64,000 bases of DNA, taken from the NCBI GenBank assembly GCA_009746045.1, contig RPFO01000041.1, positions 6,369,568-6,433,567 on the forward strand, written 5' to 3'. Positions 20,750 through 32,700 of this stretch are shown here, piece after piece; the stretch's first letter is position 1, and the number at the start of each line of letters is the position of its first letter. Position numbers and translations under genes: made by a program. The DNA comes from Mesostigma viride. Its lineage: Eukaryota; Streptophyta; Mesostigmatophyceae; Mesostigmatales; Mesostigmataceae. The notes below the pieces were generated by a model. That model searched no databases. It was not told where the DNA came from and saw nothing but the letters and a program-made list of their open reading frames with translations.

Positions 20750-22090
20750 GGTGCAGGCCAAATAGCAGGTGTAAAGCTAGCTCAGTCCAAAGAGTGAAAC
20801 AAGAAGCAAATATTTGCGTAGGCCAAGGTTAGGTCCAAGATTGTCATTAGAGGCTTGGCTGCCACCACGGTGCTAAACCATGATGCTGAAGCCTCGCATT
20901 ACGTATAAAACATATACTGAAAAGAGCCACATACTGAAAAGTGCCAAATCAGAATATACTGAAAAGAGGCACATATTGTAACACAATAACAATGTAAACA
21001 TGACAAGCTCAAGTTTCCAAGCCAGTCTTCATCACTTGGACAAGAAAGCGTTAGAAACATATGGGCAACATCCCAGCAAGCCTTGAAAAGCTTCAGGCAG
21101 TATATGTGTTAAATCAAACTACCACATTGCGACTTCTACTTGCTGCTGTTTGGACATCGCAAGACCGTTTATCTTTTCAGTGACGCAACGGGAAAAGAAA
21201 GCACTGTCCAGCAAACTTCCGTAATTCCGCTTTGTCGCCGTTTACCGAAGCAGCGATAACATTTTTGTCGCGAGGGTTTTCTAGCTCCAACTCGGACCAG
21301 CCAGCAGCAACCTCTATTGGCACCCGTGATCATTACTATCATAATACGCCGTCTAGGTCATCTAGTCGCTCTACACGTAAGCCACGAACACGCGGACAAG
21401 ATAACGGCAGGCTCGAGCTACCATGGTCCGGATTCTCCCGATTTCTGACCTGCGCTGGTTGTCTCCTTGATAATACGCCAACCCCTTCAGGGTGACATCC
21501 GTTGTCACGACTCGACGGCTTATGGTCGTCATAGGGAATGAACGCCGGTTCATATGGAACAGTGAACAAGCTGCTTGTCGAGGTCTATGCGGAGCACGTA
21601 ACCTTGTGCAACGATCGTTGCTCAATCCATACGATGCAAGTACCGACTGGATACATACGAAGCAACGACCGACAACAAGCAGCTGGAATTACGGCATGGC
21701 CTGGAGGCAACCGCTGGCCCTTCCCTTGCAGCTACGCCGCCACCTGTTGTTAAATATTCTGGTCATTTCAAACCAAATTGCGCACAATGCTGGGGGGGGG
21801 GGGGGGGGGGTCCAGGGGTGGCCCTTAGCGGGTGTGGCCCTTAACCGGGTGGATTACCTTACGTTTATTCCAAATATATCCAATAGTTAATCCCTGCTGA
21901 GCCTAGGGTATCAAGATGTCAGTGGCTTAAACGGAGCCTTGCTAGACCACGGAAGCCACTGGACTTCTAATGGTACAGGCATTCACGCCTTAAGTTTGGT
22001 TGGCTTAAGTTGGGTTCACGCCTTAAGTTGGGTCGCAGTTGGCTGCATGGCGAGCCCAACTGATGTTGGCTGATGGCTGTACTAGTAGAA
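20750..22090. other. Repeat interior, no recognised gene
   Basis: This is conserved with 51870-53058. Short frames on both strands around 21232-21570 are preserved in both copies but show no motif. A G-run (21792-21810) precedes the terminal inverted repeat. A ttaagttgggt-like string recurs at 22000-22110. Confidence 0.4.
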
Positions 22091-22493
22091 ACCCAACTTA
22101 AGGCGTGAAGGGGCTTCTAGCGCGGTGTGGCACTGATTTTGACTGCCACGACTTGAGGGTTTTGAGTTTTTTCCCGCGCCGGTGGTCCGACAGGGTTTCC
22201 GCGCCATCCAACACTAAGCATCTGTAAAATTCACTGCAGATCTTGGTCAGTTGGGCGCTGAAATCAGTCATCATTGTATTATATACATGGGCAAACGGCT
22301 TGCTGTTCAAAAACGCGTTCGTCACATTAGGCCCCATCATAAATGCGACACAATGGCCGACAAAACTGATCAGGCGTCCACATGGAACGCACTGTTTTCG
22401 GGCATGCAGCGGGGCAGCGTCCAGCAAAAAGTAGAAACGAGACACCACAGGCGAGAAGGCAGGTGGCAAGGGCAAGCTGTCAAACCAGCAACG

Positions 22494-22757
22494 CTATGAC
22501 ATCATCCAACTCCTGGAAAAGGGCAGGTCTAAGGCATCCGTGATGATGAAAGTAAATCTGAACATTTGGTACCGATAGCCCTCATGGTCCAGTGTAGCGA
22601 CAACCTCTGCAACTTTCATGATGCCATTGTCTATGAACGGGCTCAAGGCAGTGGCATGCCGTTTGGCCACCTGGCCAATATGGCTCTGGTCAGCCTTTTG
22701 AACGGCTATGGCCTTCTTGTCGTAAGGGTTGCTGCGCTCTCTGACATATGGCAACAT
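22494..22757 (-). pseudogene. HIRAN-domain fragment (Rad5/HLTF-type helicase N-terminal domain)
   Basis: The 87-residue frame reads YVRERSNPYDKKAIAV then HIGQVAKRHATALSPFID, followed by a beta-rich tail. The pattern REP.NPYD..AI.V...IG.I.R..A..L.P.ID is the core of the HIRAN domain, a single-stranded-DNA 3'-end-binding module at the N-terminus of Rad5/HLTF SNF2 helicases that also occurs alone. I see no helicase motifs within reach. It lies directly beside a LINE RT fragment, so it may be a captured exon or the remnant of a host gene broken by insertions. Confidence 0.6.
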
Positions 22758-22849
22758 ATTTCGCCGGGATCAGCAACGTTGTTGGAATTCACGTGCAAAC
22801 CGTTCACCGTTTATTATTAGACCAGTCCTGGTGACAGTGGCCATGGACG

Positions 22850-23130
22850 GGATTACTGTTTGCGTCGATGCCGGCTTCTCGATGAGCGTGATGTCGTCGG
22901 CATAAATGAGGTCAGCTAGTAAATTCTGCTTGTTAGTCGGCCCCCCTTCTCCAAGCTCGTTCGTGATCGCTAGGCCAGGGGCACGGCCTGCAATGCTAGC
23001 AAAGCGAGCACGTGCCTGGCGCATAACATAATCCACTACGATAATAAACAGGTACGGCGACAGGACGCAACCCTGCCAGACGCCGGTCTGCAGTGGGCAT
23101 GGCGGGGTAATGCCGTGTTGAGTGTCCGCA
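22850..23130 (-). pseudogene. LINE-A-related reverse transcriptase fragment
   Basis: The minus strand reads GVWQGCVLSPYLFIIVVDYV (RT motif B) and then ADLIYADDITLIEKP (motif C). Both are close to the equivalent parts of LINE-A at 13540-13770. Both ends are lost, so it is an inactive relic. Confidence 0.8.
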
Positions 23131-23484
23131 TGAGAGTTGGGTGAGAAACTGGAAAAATCTACGTTTCCTTTGCCCCAGTACCTCAACAAACTCGTAGAAA
23201 CCTAATTATCAACCTTTGAACGCATCATCATGGTCGTGCCACCCAACAGCCACTGAAATTCGCGCGAAATCCGGCGAGATCTACCTGCCGCCATCGCCGT
23301 CGTCTTCACCTTCGTCCCGCGAAAATGCCTGATTTCAGTGGTACATATTTGTTTGCAGCTGTCACAAAAAAAATACCAAAAATACCAGGATTTTTTCTTG
23401 AATTCTATGAGATGTTTCTGACCTGTGTTGAAAGTTTCAGACCAAAAATCTCATGTTTAATAGGTTTGCCACGTGTCAGATTAC

Positions 23485-23533
23485 AACGCGATACATCGCG
23501 TTCTAACCCTACAACGCGATGTATCGCGTTGTA
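23485..23533. repeat. Short near-palindrome pair
   Basis: Two copies of acaacgcgat..atcgcgtt lie side by side. The second, at 23510-23533, is an inverted repeat with 11-bp arms and a 2-bp centre. Confidence 0.7.
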
Positions 23534-23780
23534 AAAAAACACGGGTTAATTTTTTGATTTGATCAACCACCATTCCCCGTCATTTTAGGGCAGCTTTCCA
23601 AGCCATCTCGAACGTGATGCATGCAAGGCACAGACCGTCAAGGATATGCTTTCAGGCAGTGAGAGAAGGATGCATTCTCTGCCCCCTTCTCTTTATGGAT
23701 AATGAAAGTCACCTGCTCATACAGTCTGCACCCCGTGACTATCTCTACAGAGGCAGGTGCAACATGGATGAGTAATTGCA

Positions 23781-26700
23781 TCAGGGATGCATTCCAGGCC
23801 CTTGTAGCGCCACTGGCACTCCCTGCCCCGAAAGGCCCCCTTGCCCTGCCAGCGCTCCTTGCCCCGCCAGCCCCCCTTGCCCCGCCAGCCCCCCTTGCCC
23901 CGCCAGCCAACCTTGCCCCGCAAGCCCTCCTTGCCCCGCAAGCCCTCGGCGCCCAAATCGGCGAGGACGCCCCTGGTGCTGCGGGCGCCCCGCGGGCCGA
24001 TTTGCGCGCTGCCTGCGAATCCACTCCTCGGTGATCTCCACGTACTTGATCGTTTCGCGGTTGTATGTGTAGGAGACGAGGATGGTGCCGTCCGCCGCTT
24101 GCAGGACTGGCAGGGGGAGGGAAGGGGGGAGGGAAGGGGTGGGGGCAAAGAGGGCACAGAGGGCAAGGAGGGCAAGGAGGGCAAGGAGGGCAAGGAGGGC
24201 AAGGAGGGCAAGGAGGGCAAGGAGGGCAAGGAGGGCAAGGAGGGCAAGGAGGGCAAGGAGGGCAAGGAGGGCAAGGATGGCAAGGATGGCAAGGAGGGCA
24301 AGGAGGGCCAAGGGGGAGATATGGGTGAGACGCAGTCACGTGTAAATAAATTATTTTAGTAATGGATGAAACCAGAACATGTGCATCGTGAGGGGACTTA
24401 GGGGCAATGGGTTAGACAGAAAGTATAATAGGGGAAGCGCCAAGGCACATGCATAATGAATTACTGGAAGCACGGCACGAAAGTGCGAAAAGCGAGATCA
24501 GAACGTGTACTGAAGGGGGCATAAGATGAGACTGCCGCAGCAGAGGTTTGTAGTGGGTGGCGTGGGATATTTTACTTAAACAATACTACTCTATGGATAG
24601 ATATATTCATACAATTCAATAGATACTAGGATTCAAAGCATGGAATGTGTGGGAGGATGGGAAATGAGGAGTGGGACTTGTGTGCAGAGGGGCAGCGGAG
24701 GGTATGAATCAGGCAGCCATGCTACTTGAAAGAAAGGTGGTCACTATTACCAGTACTACCTAGTACCACCAATACAAGTATTACTACCTAGTACCACCAA
24801 TACAAATATCGGTACTAGTGGACACTAATACTACTATCGTAACTGATGCTCTTTCTGCTCATTCCCTAGTCTACGAGCGCATGGTACAAGGTAGGTTCAT
24901 GAATACTTTCGACATGCCAGCAACATTACTATAGCAGCAAACACGTCGACGCTACTTGCAAAGGCCTGCGGGCGCGCACCTGATGGGTAGGACACCTATC
25001 AAAGGCGAAAGACTTGCGGGCGCGCACCTGATGGGTAGGACATCTCGCCCGACCCCCCCCCCAGGGTGTGATGGTTCTCGATGTCCCTCGCGTATGGCCA
25101 GGTGTTGCCGCCGTCCAATGAGAGCGCGGCGGTGAGTGGCAGCCGCCCTTGGTTGATTTTGGCGTTGTTGTACACCACCAGCAGCGCGCCACTGCAGGGG
25201 GGGTTTGGGGGGGTTGGGGAATGCAAACAACAGTAACATAAGGATTGGTAAACGTTCACGGCAGTGCATGCAAGCGTAGATGAGGGAGAGAGCGATTGGG
25301 CCAGCCACGTGTGTGCGAATAAAAATCCATGCAAATGGTTGGGTAAGCCAATAGATCAGCCAATAGATTAGCCATTAGGTCAGCCTATGAATCGGCCGAC
25401 AGCTCAGCCAATAGATCAGCCAATAGATGAAATCAATATACATAAGATCCATCCATATGCACAAAACATGAAAAGAAGTGGTGCCAGTGGTGGCAGTGGT
25501 GGCGAAGGTCATGGTGTGGGGGAAAGCGGTTGGGCGCACAAGCGGTGAGTGTGTGTCCCAGTGCGTGTCCTAGTGTGTGTCCTGATACCCCTCCGCCACC
25601 AACTGGCGGGTTCCCTGCTACCCCACTCGCTCACCTGCGGAGCACCAGGAATGCGTTGCCAGCATTATTGTTGTTGAGGTGCGTCGGGCACGAGCAGGTC
25701 CAGGTCATCGGGTCGCGGACGAGCGACAACTGGACCTGCGCAAGGTCAAGCCGGGTGGCGCCAGAGTGGCAACGAGTGGATGCAGACGATTTGGCAGACT
25801 GAGAGAGAGCCCAGCAGGCAGACCGAGAAAGAGCCCAGCAGGCAGACTGAGAGAGAGCCCAGCAGGCAGACTGAGAGAGAGCCCAGCAGGCAGACTGAGA
25901 GAGAGCCCAGCAGGCAGACTGAGAGAGACCCAAGCAGGCAGTGGAGAGGTAGACCGAGAAAAGGGGTACGCAAAAAGGCAGCATATACTGGGCCCCCAGT
26001 AATGGGCCACCGTTTGGACGCAACCATAGAGGAGGGCCAGCGCTTGGACCAACTACAGAAGACGGCCACCGCTTGGACGCAACCATAGAGGAGGGCCACC
26101 GCTTGGACGCAACCATAGAGGGGGGCCACCGCTTGGACGCAACCATACAGGAGGGCCACCGCTTGGACGCGACTATAGAGGAGGGCCACCGCTTGGACGC
26201 AACCATAGAGGAGGGCCACCGCTTGGACGGAACCATGGAGGAGGGCCACCGCTTGGACGCAACCATAGAGGAGGGCCACCGCTTGGACGCAACCATAGAG
26301 GAGGGCCACCGCTTGGACGCAACCATAGAGGAGGGCCACCGCTTGGACGCAACAATAGAGGAGGGCCACCGCTTGGACGCAACCATAGAGGAGGGCCACC
26401 GCTTGGACGCAACCATAGAGGAGGGCCACCGCTTGGACGCAACCATGGAGGAGGGCCACCGCTTGGACGCAACCATAGAGGAGGGCCACCGCTTGGACGC
26501 AACCATAGAGGAGGGCCACCGCTTGGACGCAACCATAGAGGAGGGCCACCACTTGGACCAACTACAGAAGACGGCCACCGCTCGGACCAACTACAGAAGA
26601 CGGCCACCGCATGGACGCAACCATACAGTAGGGCCACCGCTTGGACGCAACCATGGAGGAGGGCCACCGCTTGGACGCAACCATAGAGGAGGGCCACCGC

Positions 26701-29700
26701 TTGGACGCAACCATAGAGGAGGGCCACCACTTGGACGCAACCATAGAGGAGGGCAACCGCTTGGACGCAACCATAGAGGGGGGCCACTGCTTGGACGCGA
26801 CTATAGAGGAGGGCCACCGCTTGGTCGCAACCATGGAGGAGGGCCACCGCTTGGACGCAACCATAGAGGAGAGCAACCGCTTGGACGCAACCATAGAGGA
26901 GGGCAACCGCTTGGTCGCAACCATGGAGGAGGGCCACCGCTTGGACGCAACCATAGAGGAGGGCCACCGCTTGGACGCAACCATAGAGGAGGGCCACCGC
27001 TTGGACGCAACCATAGAGGAGGGCCACCACTTGGACCAACTACAGAAGACGGCCACCGCTTGGACGCAACCATAGAGGAGGGCCACCGCTTGGACGCAAC
27101 CATAGAGGAGGGCCACCGCTTGGACGCAACCATAGAGGAGGGCCACCGCTTGGACGCAACCATAGAGAAGGGCCACCGCTTGGACGCAACCATACAGGAG
27201 TACCACCGCTTGGACGCAACCATAGAGGAGGGCCACCACTTGGACGCAACCATAGAGGAGGGCCACCGCTTGAACGCAACCATACAGGAGGGCCACCGCT
27301 TGGACGCAACCATAGAGGAGGGCCACCGCTTGGACGCAACCATAGAGGAGGGCCACCGCTTGGACGCAACCATAGAGGAGGGCCACTGCTTGGACGCAAC
27401 CATAGAGGAGGGCCACCGCTTGGACGCAACCATAGAGGGGCAACTTGTTGATGGGACAGCTCCCACGCCCTAGGCCCCTAACCAGCTTGCGATAACGCTA
27501 CCATTACACCCCACGCTACCACAACACCCCACGCTACTACAACACCCCATGCAACTACAACACCCCACGCTACCATAACACCCCATTCTACTATAACACC
27601 CCACGCTACCGCAACACCCCACGCTACCATAAGACCCCACGCTACTACAACACCCCACGCTACTACAACACCCCACGCTACTACAACACCCCTCGATACT
27701 ACAACACCCCACGCTACTACAACACCCCACGCTACTATACCACCCCACGCTACTATAACACCCCTCTAGAAACACTATTACACGCTACTATAACACCCCT
27801 CTAGAAACAAAGGATCCGACTCCTAGCTGGGGCAGCGGGGGGACGGTTTAGGGTAAGGCTTAGGTTTAAGCTTTACGGTTAGGGTTAGCTTAGGTTTAGG
27901 GTGTAGGGTTAGGGGTGTCCCCTGCGCAGAGCCTAGCTCCCCAGCTCCATGCCAACCACCTCCCCTGCGAGCTGATTCTGGCGCACGTATCACGGCAACC
28001 AATCACGACCACCTGCCCCCCCCAATTCTGATCCCCTGGTTTGTCGCAGACCACATTCCTAACGCTATCGCATAGGGAGTCGCCTTGCGAAGTCGTAGTG
28101 TCCGCCATCAAAGCTCTAGGAAAACTACGGCCAAGCATTGGGCATTCACCTTGACTGTCACAGACCGCATGCATCGCTCCCTTCTTTTTTTTGCATCGTG
28201 GCCCCAACATTAAAAAAAAAAAACGGGACGCGGCGTGCAAAGGCCGGCCATCCAGGATATATCGCTCACCTCTCGATCATTTGGTACAGCCCAACCTTGA
28301 ACCATGGAGCGCGGCCACCCATCAGACATCACATCAGATTGATGATATGACGGCTATGGCATGATTTGCCTACACGACCACCCTTAGACGGAAACAGGGG
28401 TGACAAGCACTGTTTCGACATAGTGATTACAGCTTCAGACATAACTTCATGTCCCACGTAGCTCCCACAAAAACCAGCATCTTCATTAAAACAATAAGTG
28501 GAAGCATACATGTGACACTAATTGACATGCCCGGAGGCACGCCGTTCAAGGCCCTTCATGAAGTACGTTGCCCTAGAGGCAACCAAGACAAGGGTGGGTG
28601 GGTGGGGAGCAAAGAAAGAGGCCGACAAAACCAGCCAGAGCGGCTTTTAGTCGCAAAACCTCCCTTAACCCTAGCTAACTGACGTCATTAAACCCTTATG
28701 TTCAGTGGATGCTAGTAAGACGCTAACCGTACAGACCGGGGGTAGAATATCCCGAATCTGCACGGCTAGTATTAAATAATGCGTAGGTTGTTCTTTTCAG
28801 GGGCACTGCACCTCACGCCCCGTTCCGCCCGGGTATAATCAACCCAAGCGCGGAACGCACATTTTATTTAATTCATTTTTCAACCATGCACTATATTGCA
28901 TATACTAATCACAAAAGCTCTAGCCAAACAGCTACGAGTAAACACTACGACCTATAAGCCGCTCATCCAGCGGCCTCTTGTTCCCGCATTCACGTATAGA
29001 AGAAACTCCGTTCAAAGAACCCCGATTCATGTCCCACGTAGCTCCCACAAAAACCAGCATCTTCATTAAAACAATAAGTGGAAGCATACATGTGACACTA
29101 ATTGACATGCCCGGAGGCACGCCGTTCAAGGCCCTTCATGAAGTACGTTGCCCAATCACCCCCGCCCTGGCTTTCCCTTGAAGCCGCACTCCACCTTGCT
29201 CGTTATCACAAGTGACCGCCCTGCCGCAAAACGGGAGCCCCCCCACATCGGGAGGCGTGTGCCCGGCGGCTGTGGATGCATGGCCAGGCCCAAAAAGGCC
29301 CAGCGCATTCGCACTGCGATTGCGCACGGCCAGCCTATCATGACCCCTCTCGGGGCCCCGAGTCGGTACCGCTATGGCCGTCTCCCCATAGACCCGGGGT
29401 GCTTCGAGAAAAAACGTGGACCTAGCCCAGGCCCCGCCAGCCCGGATGCCCGAGGCCACAGCCCCAGGCACCTGGCTGAACGAGAGTCCGTTCAGCCAAG
29501 ACCGCATTCCCCCCCGAGGTTTCTATGCGTGGGGAAAAAATTTCTAGCTTAGGCGCTTTTCCCCTCGCCGTCCCCAGCCCCAACCACCCCCCCCTCGGCG
29601 GAAGGCAATTGCAAAGTTGCTGGCCAGCAGCAATTTCCGAAGAAAAAGCCGCAGGCCGCGGACCGAGACACGGGTCGCCAGTGCCAGCCATCCGGCTCCA

Positions 29701-32700
29701 ACCCGGGGTGCAAGCATCCCCAGGTACGGAGCACCAGCTCGCGCACTGGGCCGACCAAGCGACAGTTGAGCACCTATCACAGCATCCGGCCCACCAAAGA
29801 CCCCAAGCTGGGGAAAAGGTGCGGACCGGAGGTAATCATTTTCTTTTCTTTTAGTTAACCGGGCAAGGAACTACGCCTGGCCGGTTAACAACTGGAAGTC
29901 TCACCACTGGCCAAGTGGCCAGTGCAACCAGTGCTTTTGGGATTTTGCTCCGCAGCACCCATAGCTGCGGCTGCCGCCGCAACGACAACGAGCAAAGAAA
30001 GAGGCCGACAAAACCAGCCAGAGCGGCTTTTAGTCGCAAAACCTCCCTTAACCCTAGCTAACTGACGTCATTAAACCCTTATGTTCAGTGGATGCTAGTA
30101 AGACGCTAACCGTACAGACCGGGGGTAGAATATCCCGAATCTGCACGGCTAGTATTAAATAATGCGTAGGTTGTTCTTTTCAGGGGCACTGCACCTCACG
30201 CCCCGTTCCGCCCGGGTATAATCAACCCAAGCGCGGAACGCACATTTTATTTAATTCATTTTTCAACCATGCACTATATTGCATATACTAATCACAAAAG
30301 CTCTAGCCAAACAGCTACGAGTAAACACTACGACCTATAAGCCGCTCATCCAGCGGCCTCTTGTTCCCGCATTCACGTATAGAAGAAACTCCGTTCAAAG
30401 AACCCCGATTCTATCGAACATAGCTTTCTACAGTATTAAAACAGGGCCCCAAAGCCTGGAACCCCAACCACCTGAGACGGAGTTGCTCCATGAAGCAACG
30501 GGCGGTTGATGGGCTCAGTGCCACCAGGGTGCGATGGAGCCACCAAGGTGGTGGGTTTCTCCATCTGTGGATGCCAGTGACGGCGGGTAATCCCTATCTG
30601 TGGATGCCAACAACGGCGGGTAATCCCTATCTGTGGATGCCAGTGACGGCGGGTAATCCCTATCTGTGGATGCCAACAATGGCGGGTAATCCCTATCTGT
30701 GGATGCCAACGACGGCGCTAAGTAGTGAGTACCTGGATGCTGGTGACTGATCCGTTATCTACTTTGTAAAACTACCATGCATGGCACAGACCAATTCATG
30801 GTATATCCTACTGCGGACACTGTACCTGGATGTTGGTGGCCGATCCGCTATGCATTTTGTACTAATGCATGGTAAATTCTAATGCGGACACTGTACCTGG
30901 ATGTTGCTGGCCGACCGGCTGCGGAAGAATGACAGCAGCACGCTGTCCGAGTCCGCGCCCCCTGGCCCCGCGAACAGCCGGATGCCGCCGTTGAGGACGT
31001 CGCAGCCCCACAGGTAGGGGCCCAGGGGGCGCAGCGCAGACGTTCCTATGAGCACCTCGTCTGCGCCAGGTGGCAGCGAGTGGTTGAGTGAGGGGGGCAA
31101 GAAGTGGAGTGAGGGTGGGCAAGGCAAGCAAGGTCAGTGGATGATTGGGTGAGAGTGGGCCATCAACCTGGGGTGGCATTGCTCGTGAGTGAGTGAATTT
31201 TATGTAAACTTGCGCTCAGCGAGCACCCATGCGTGACAACTCCTAATAAACTTCCCCACAATCTCCCCCACAACAAAACAGCAACAAGGAAGCTGGGGTG
31301 CAACCACGCAGGTTCGGGCAAGCAAAAGAACAGTCAGCCCCACGGAAAGTTACGATCGCCGCAAAATTCTGGGCGTCGTGACTTAACGCAGGGACGTAAG
31401 TGAACGGTAGAATTAGGCTAGCAGCCCACCCCCTCCTCCTCTGACGGGCATTCTATACGGCAATTGGCAGCTCTCATCAAGCCCGATCCAGCTGCAGCAT
31501 TGAAGTCGCCCAAAGTCCATTGTTCAGGCCAGACATTTTGAGCAAGGTGGGCGGTGAGGTATAAGCCAGGTGCAGCCACCCAGTGCCTGCGTTTTCTACC
31601 AAAAATATTGTGTTCTAACCCCTAAGAGAGTTTTGCTCAGTGTACAGTCGCGGGTCCCTTCACTTCCACCCGGACTCATTTTCCTTGTCTTTGGGCCGTT
31701 GTGTATTCGGCATGACGGTAATTCGGTTCACTACGTTATTTGATGTAATTTGTTTCGCTGCGGGCAACCTGCACGCTCTTCGTATCACTTACTTTGCAGC
31801 CTAAACGTCACAGTTTCGCGGTATTTGCTAGAGTTGTCCGGACTTGGCCAAAACTGGCCTCCTCCGCGGTCAAAAGTGGCCTTGCGCCTTCAAAAATTGA
31901 GTCGTTAAATTACGATGGCACCCAGGCTAAAGTAACGGTCGCCGCCCAAACTTTGGCATCGTCACTTAACGCGGGAACGTAACCTTAAAATCATAACTCA
32001 ACGTGGGGCTGATTGTAGGTACGTCACAACACACAGGCCGTGGGCGGCACACGCAAGCACCTGCCCTGTACCGATTCTGTGCCCTGTACCTACCTATTAT
32101 CTGCCCTGTACCTGCTCTCTGCCTGGGGCTCCCAGGCGTTCCATGGATGCTGTACTTTACTGCCCATGGCCTCATGCCATGGGGGGTAAATAAACACTCA
32201 CCTTCTGGGCGGTTCTGATTCTCGACACCGGGCTCCCTCCCCCACACCCCTCTTCCATGCCCCCCAGCCCCATCCCACCCCTTCTCCCGGCTTCAGCCCC
32301 AACGTCCAGCTACCAAAGCTCCCTCCAACCTCTCCATCAACCCCACCTCCATCCAATCCCCGCCCCACTTGCAATCCTCCCCTCACCCCTTGCCCCCTTC
32401 TCACCTGCTTGGGTGCCACGGTCCAACGCCACGTTCAGGTCGGCAGGGGTCTCCGTGGAGTTGACAGCTGGCAGCGCCTCGGCCTGCAGCGCCTGCCACT
32501 GTTCGGGTGTGACGTGGTGCAGAACGCGGCCGGCGCTGACGCGCAGGGGCACCACTGCGGGCTGGACGTTGCCAAAGGGCGCAAAACTGGGGGGTGGAAA
32601 GGGGCAAGTGGGGCAGCATTCATGACACTACTTATAATTTCATTAGTAAGTGGTGAGCGGGGTGGTGGTGAGAGGCAAGGGCGGCAGCATTAGTAAGAGG

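Larger units (their letters stand above)
14819..21862. mobile_element. Nested inverted-repeat DNA element(s), no recognisable transposase
   Basis: A 28-bp sequence at 14819-14846 (starting gtaaggtaatccaccc) is present in perfect inverted form at 21835-21862. Inside, another inverted pair (gggttaagggccacccctg at about 16785 and caggggtggccctta at about 21813) suggests an inner element from 16.8 to 21.8 kb. The left 2 kb shares both ends with the 219-bp element at 42253-42471. Similarity of the right end with 52960-53058 continues past the inverted repeat, so the true outer borders and target duplication are unresolved. I could not identify a transposase. Confidence 0.55.
16808..21920 (+). repeat. 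Long dispersed repeat, copy 1 (related to 50289-53058)
   Basis: It starts with a string like gcaggggaaagcggggaaag. Its left ~480 bp match 50289-50770 and its right ~2 kb (from about 19900) match 50800-53058 at high identity. The middle (about 17430-19300) is absent from the other copy. Shared landmarks are the short reading frame at 16996, the AATAAA-bearing repeats, a GT-rich microsatellite, a G-run, and an end near tcaagatgtcag. Confidence 0.75.

Noticed and set aside
26073-27473. Long plus-strand frame of [10 protein letters not shown] repeats, and several long minus-strand frames ([30 protein letters not shown])
   Set aside because: They follow from a 30-bp tandem repeat whose length is a multiple of three; several frames are open at once and the array lies inside an intron.
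29148-29552. 134-codon plus-strand frame in the tandem element
   Set aside because: Pro/Arg/Gly-rich with no motif, and similar-length frames exist on the other strand.
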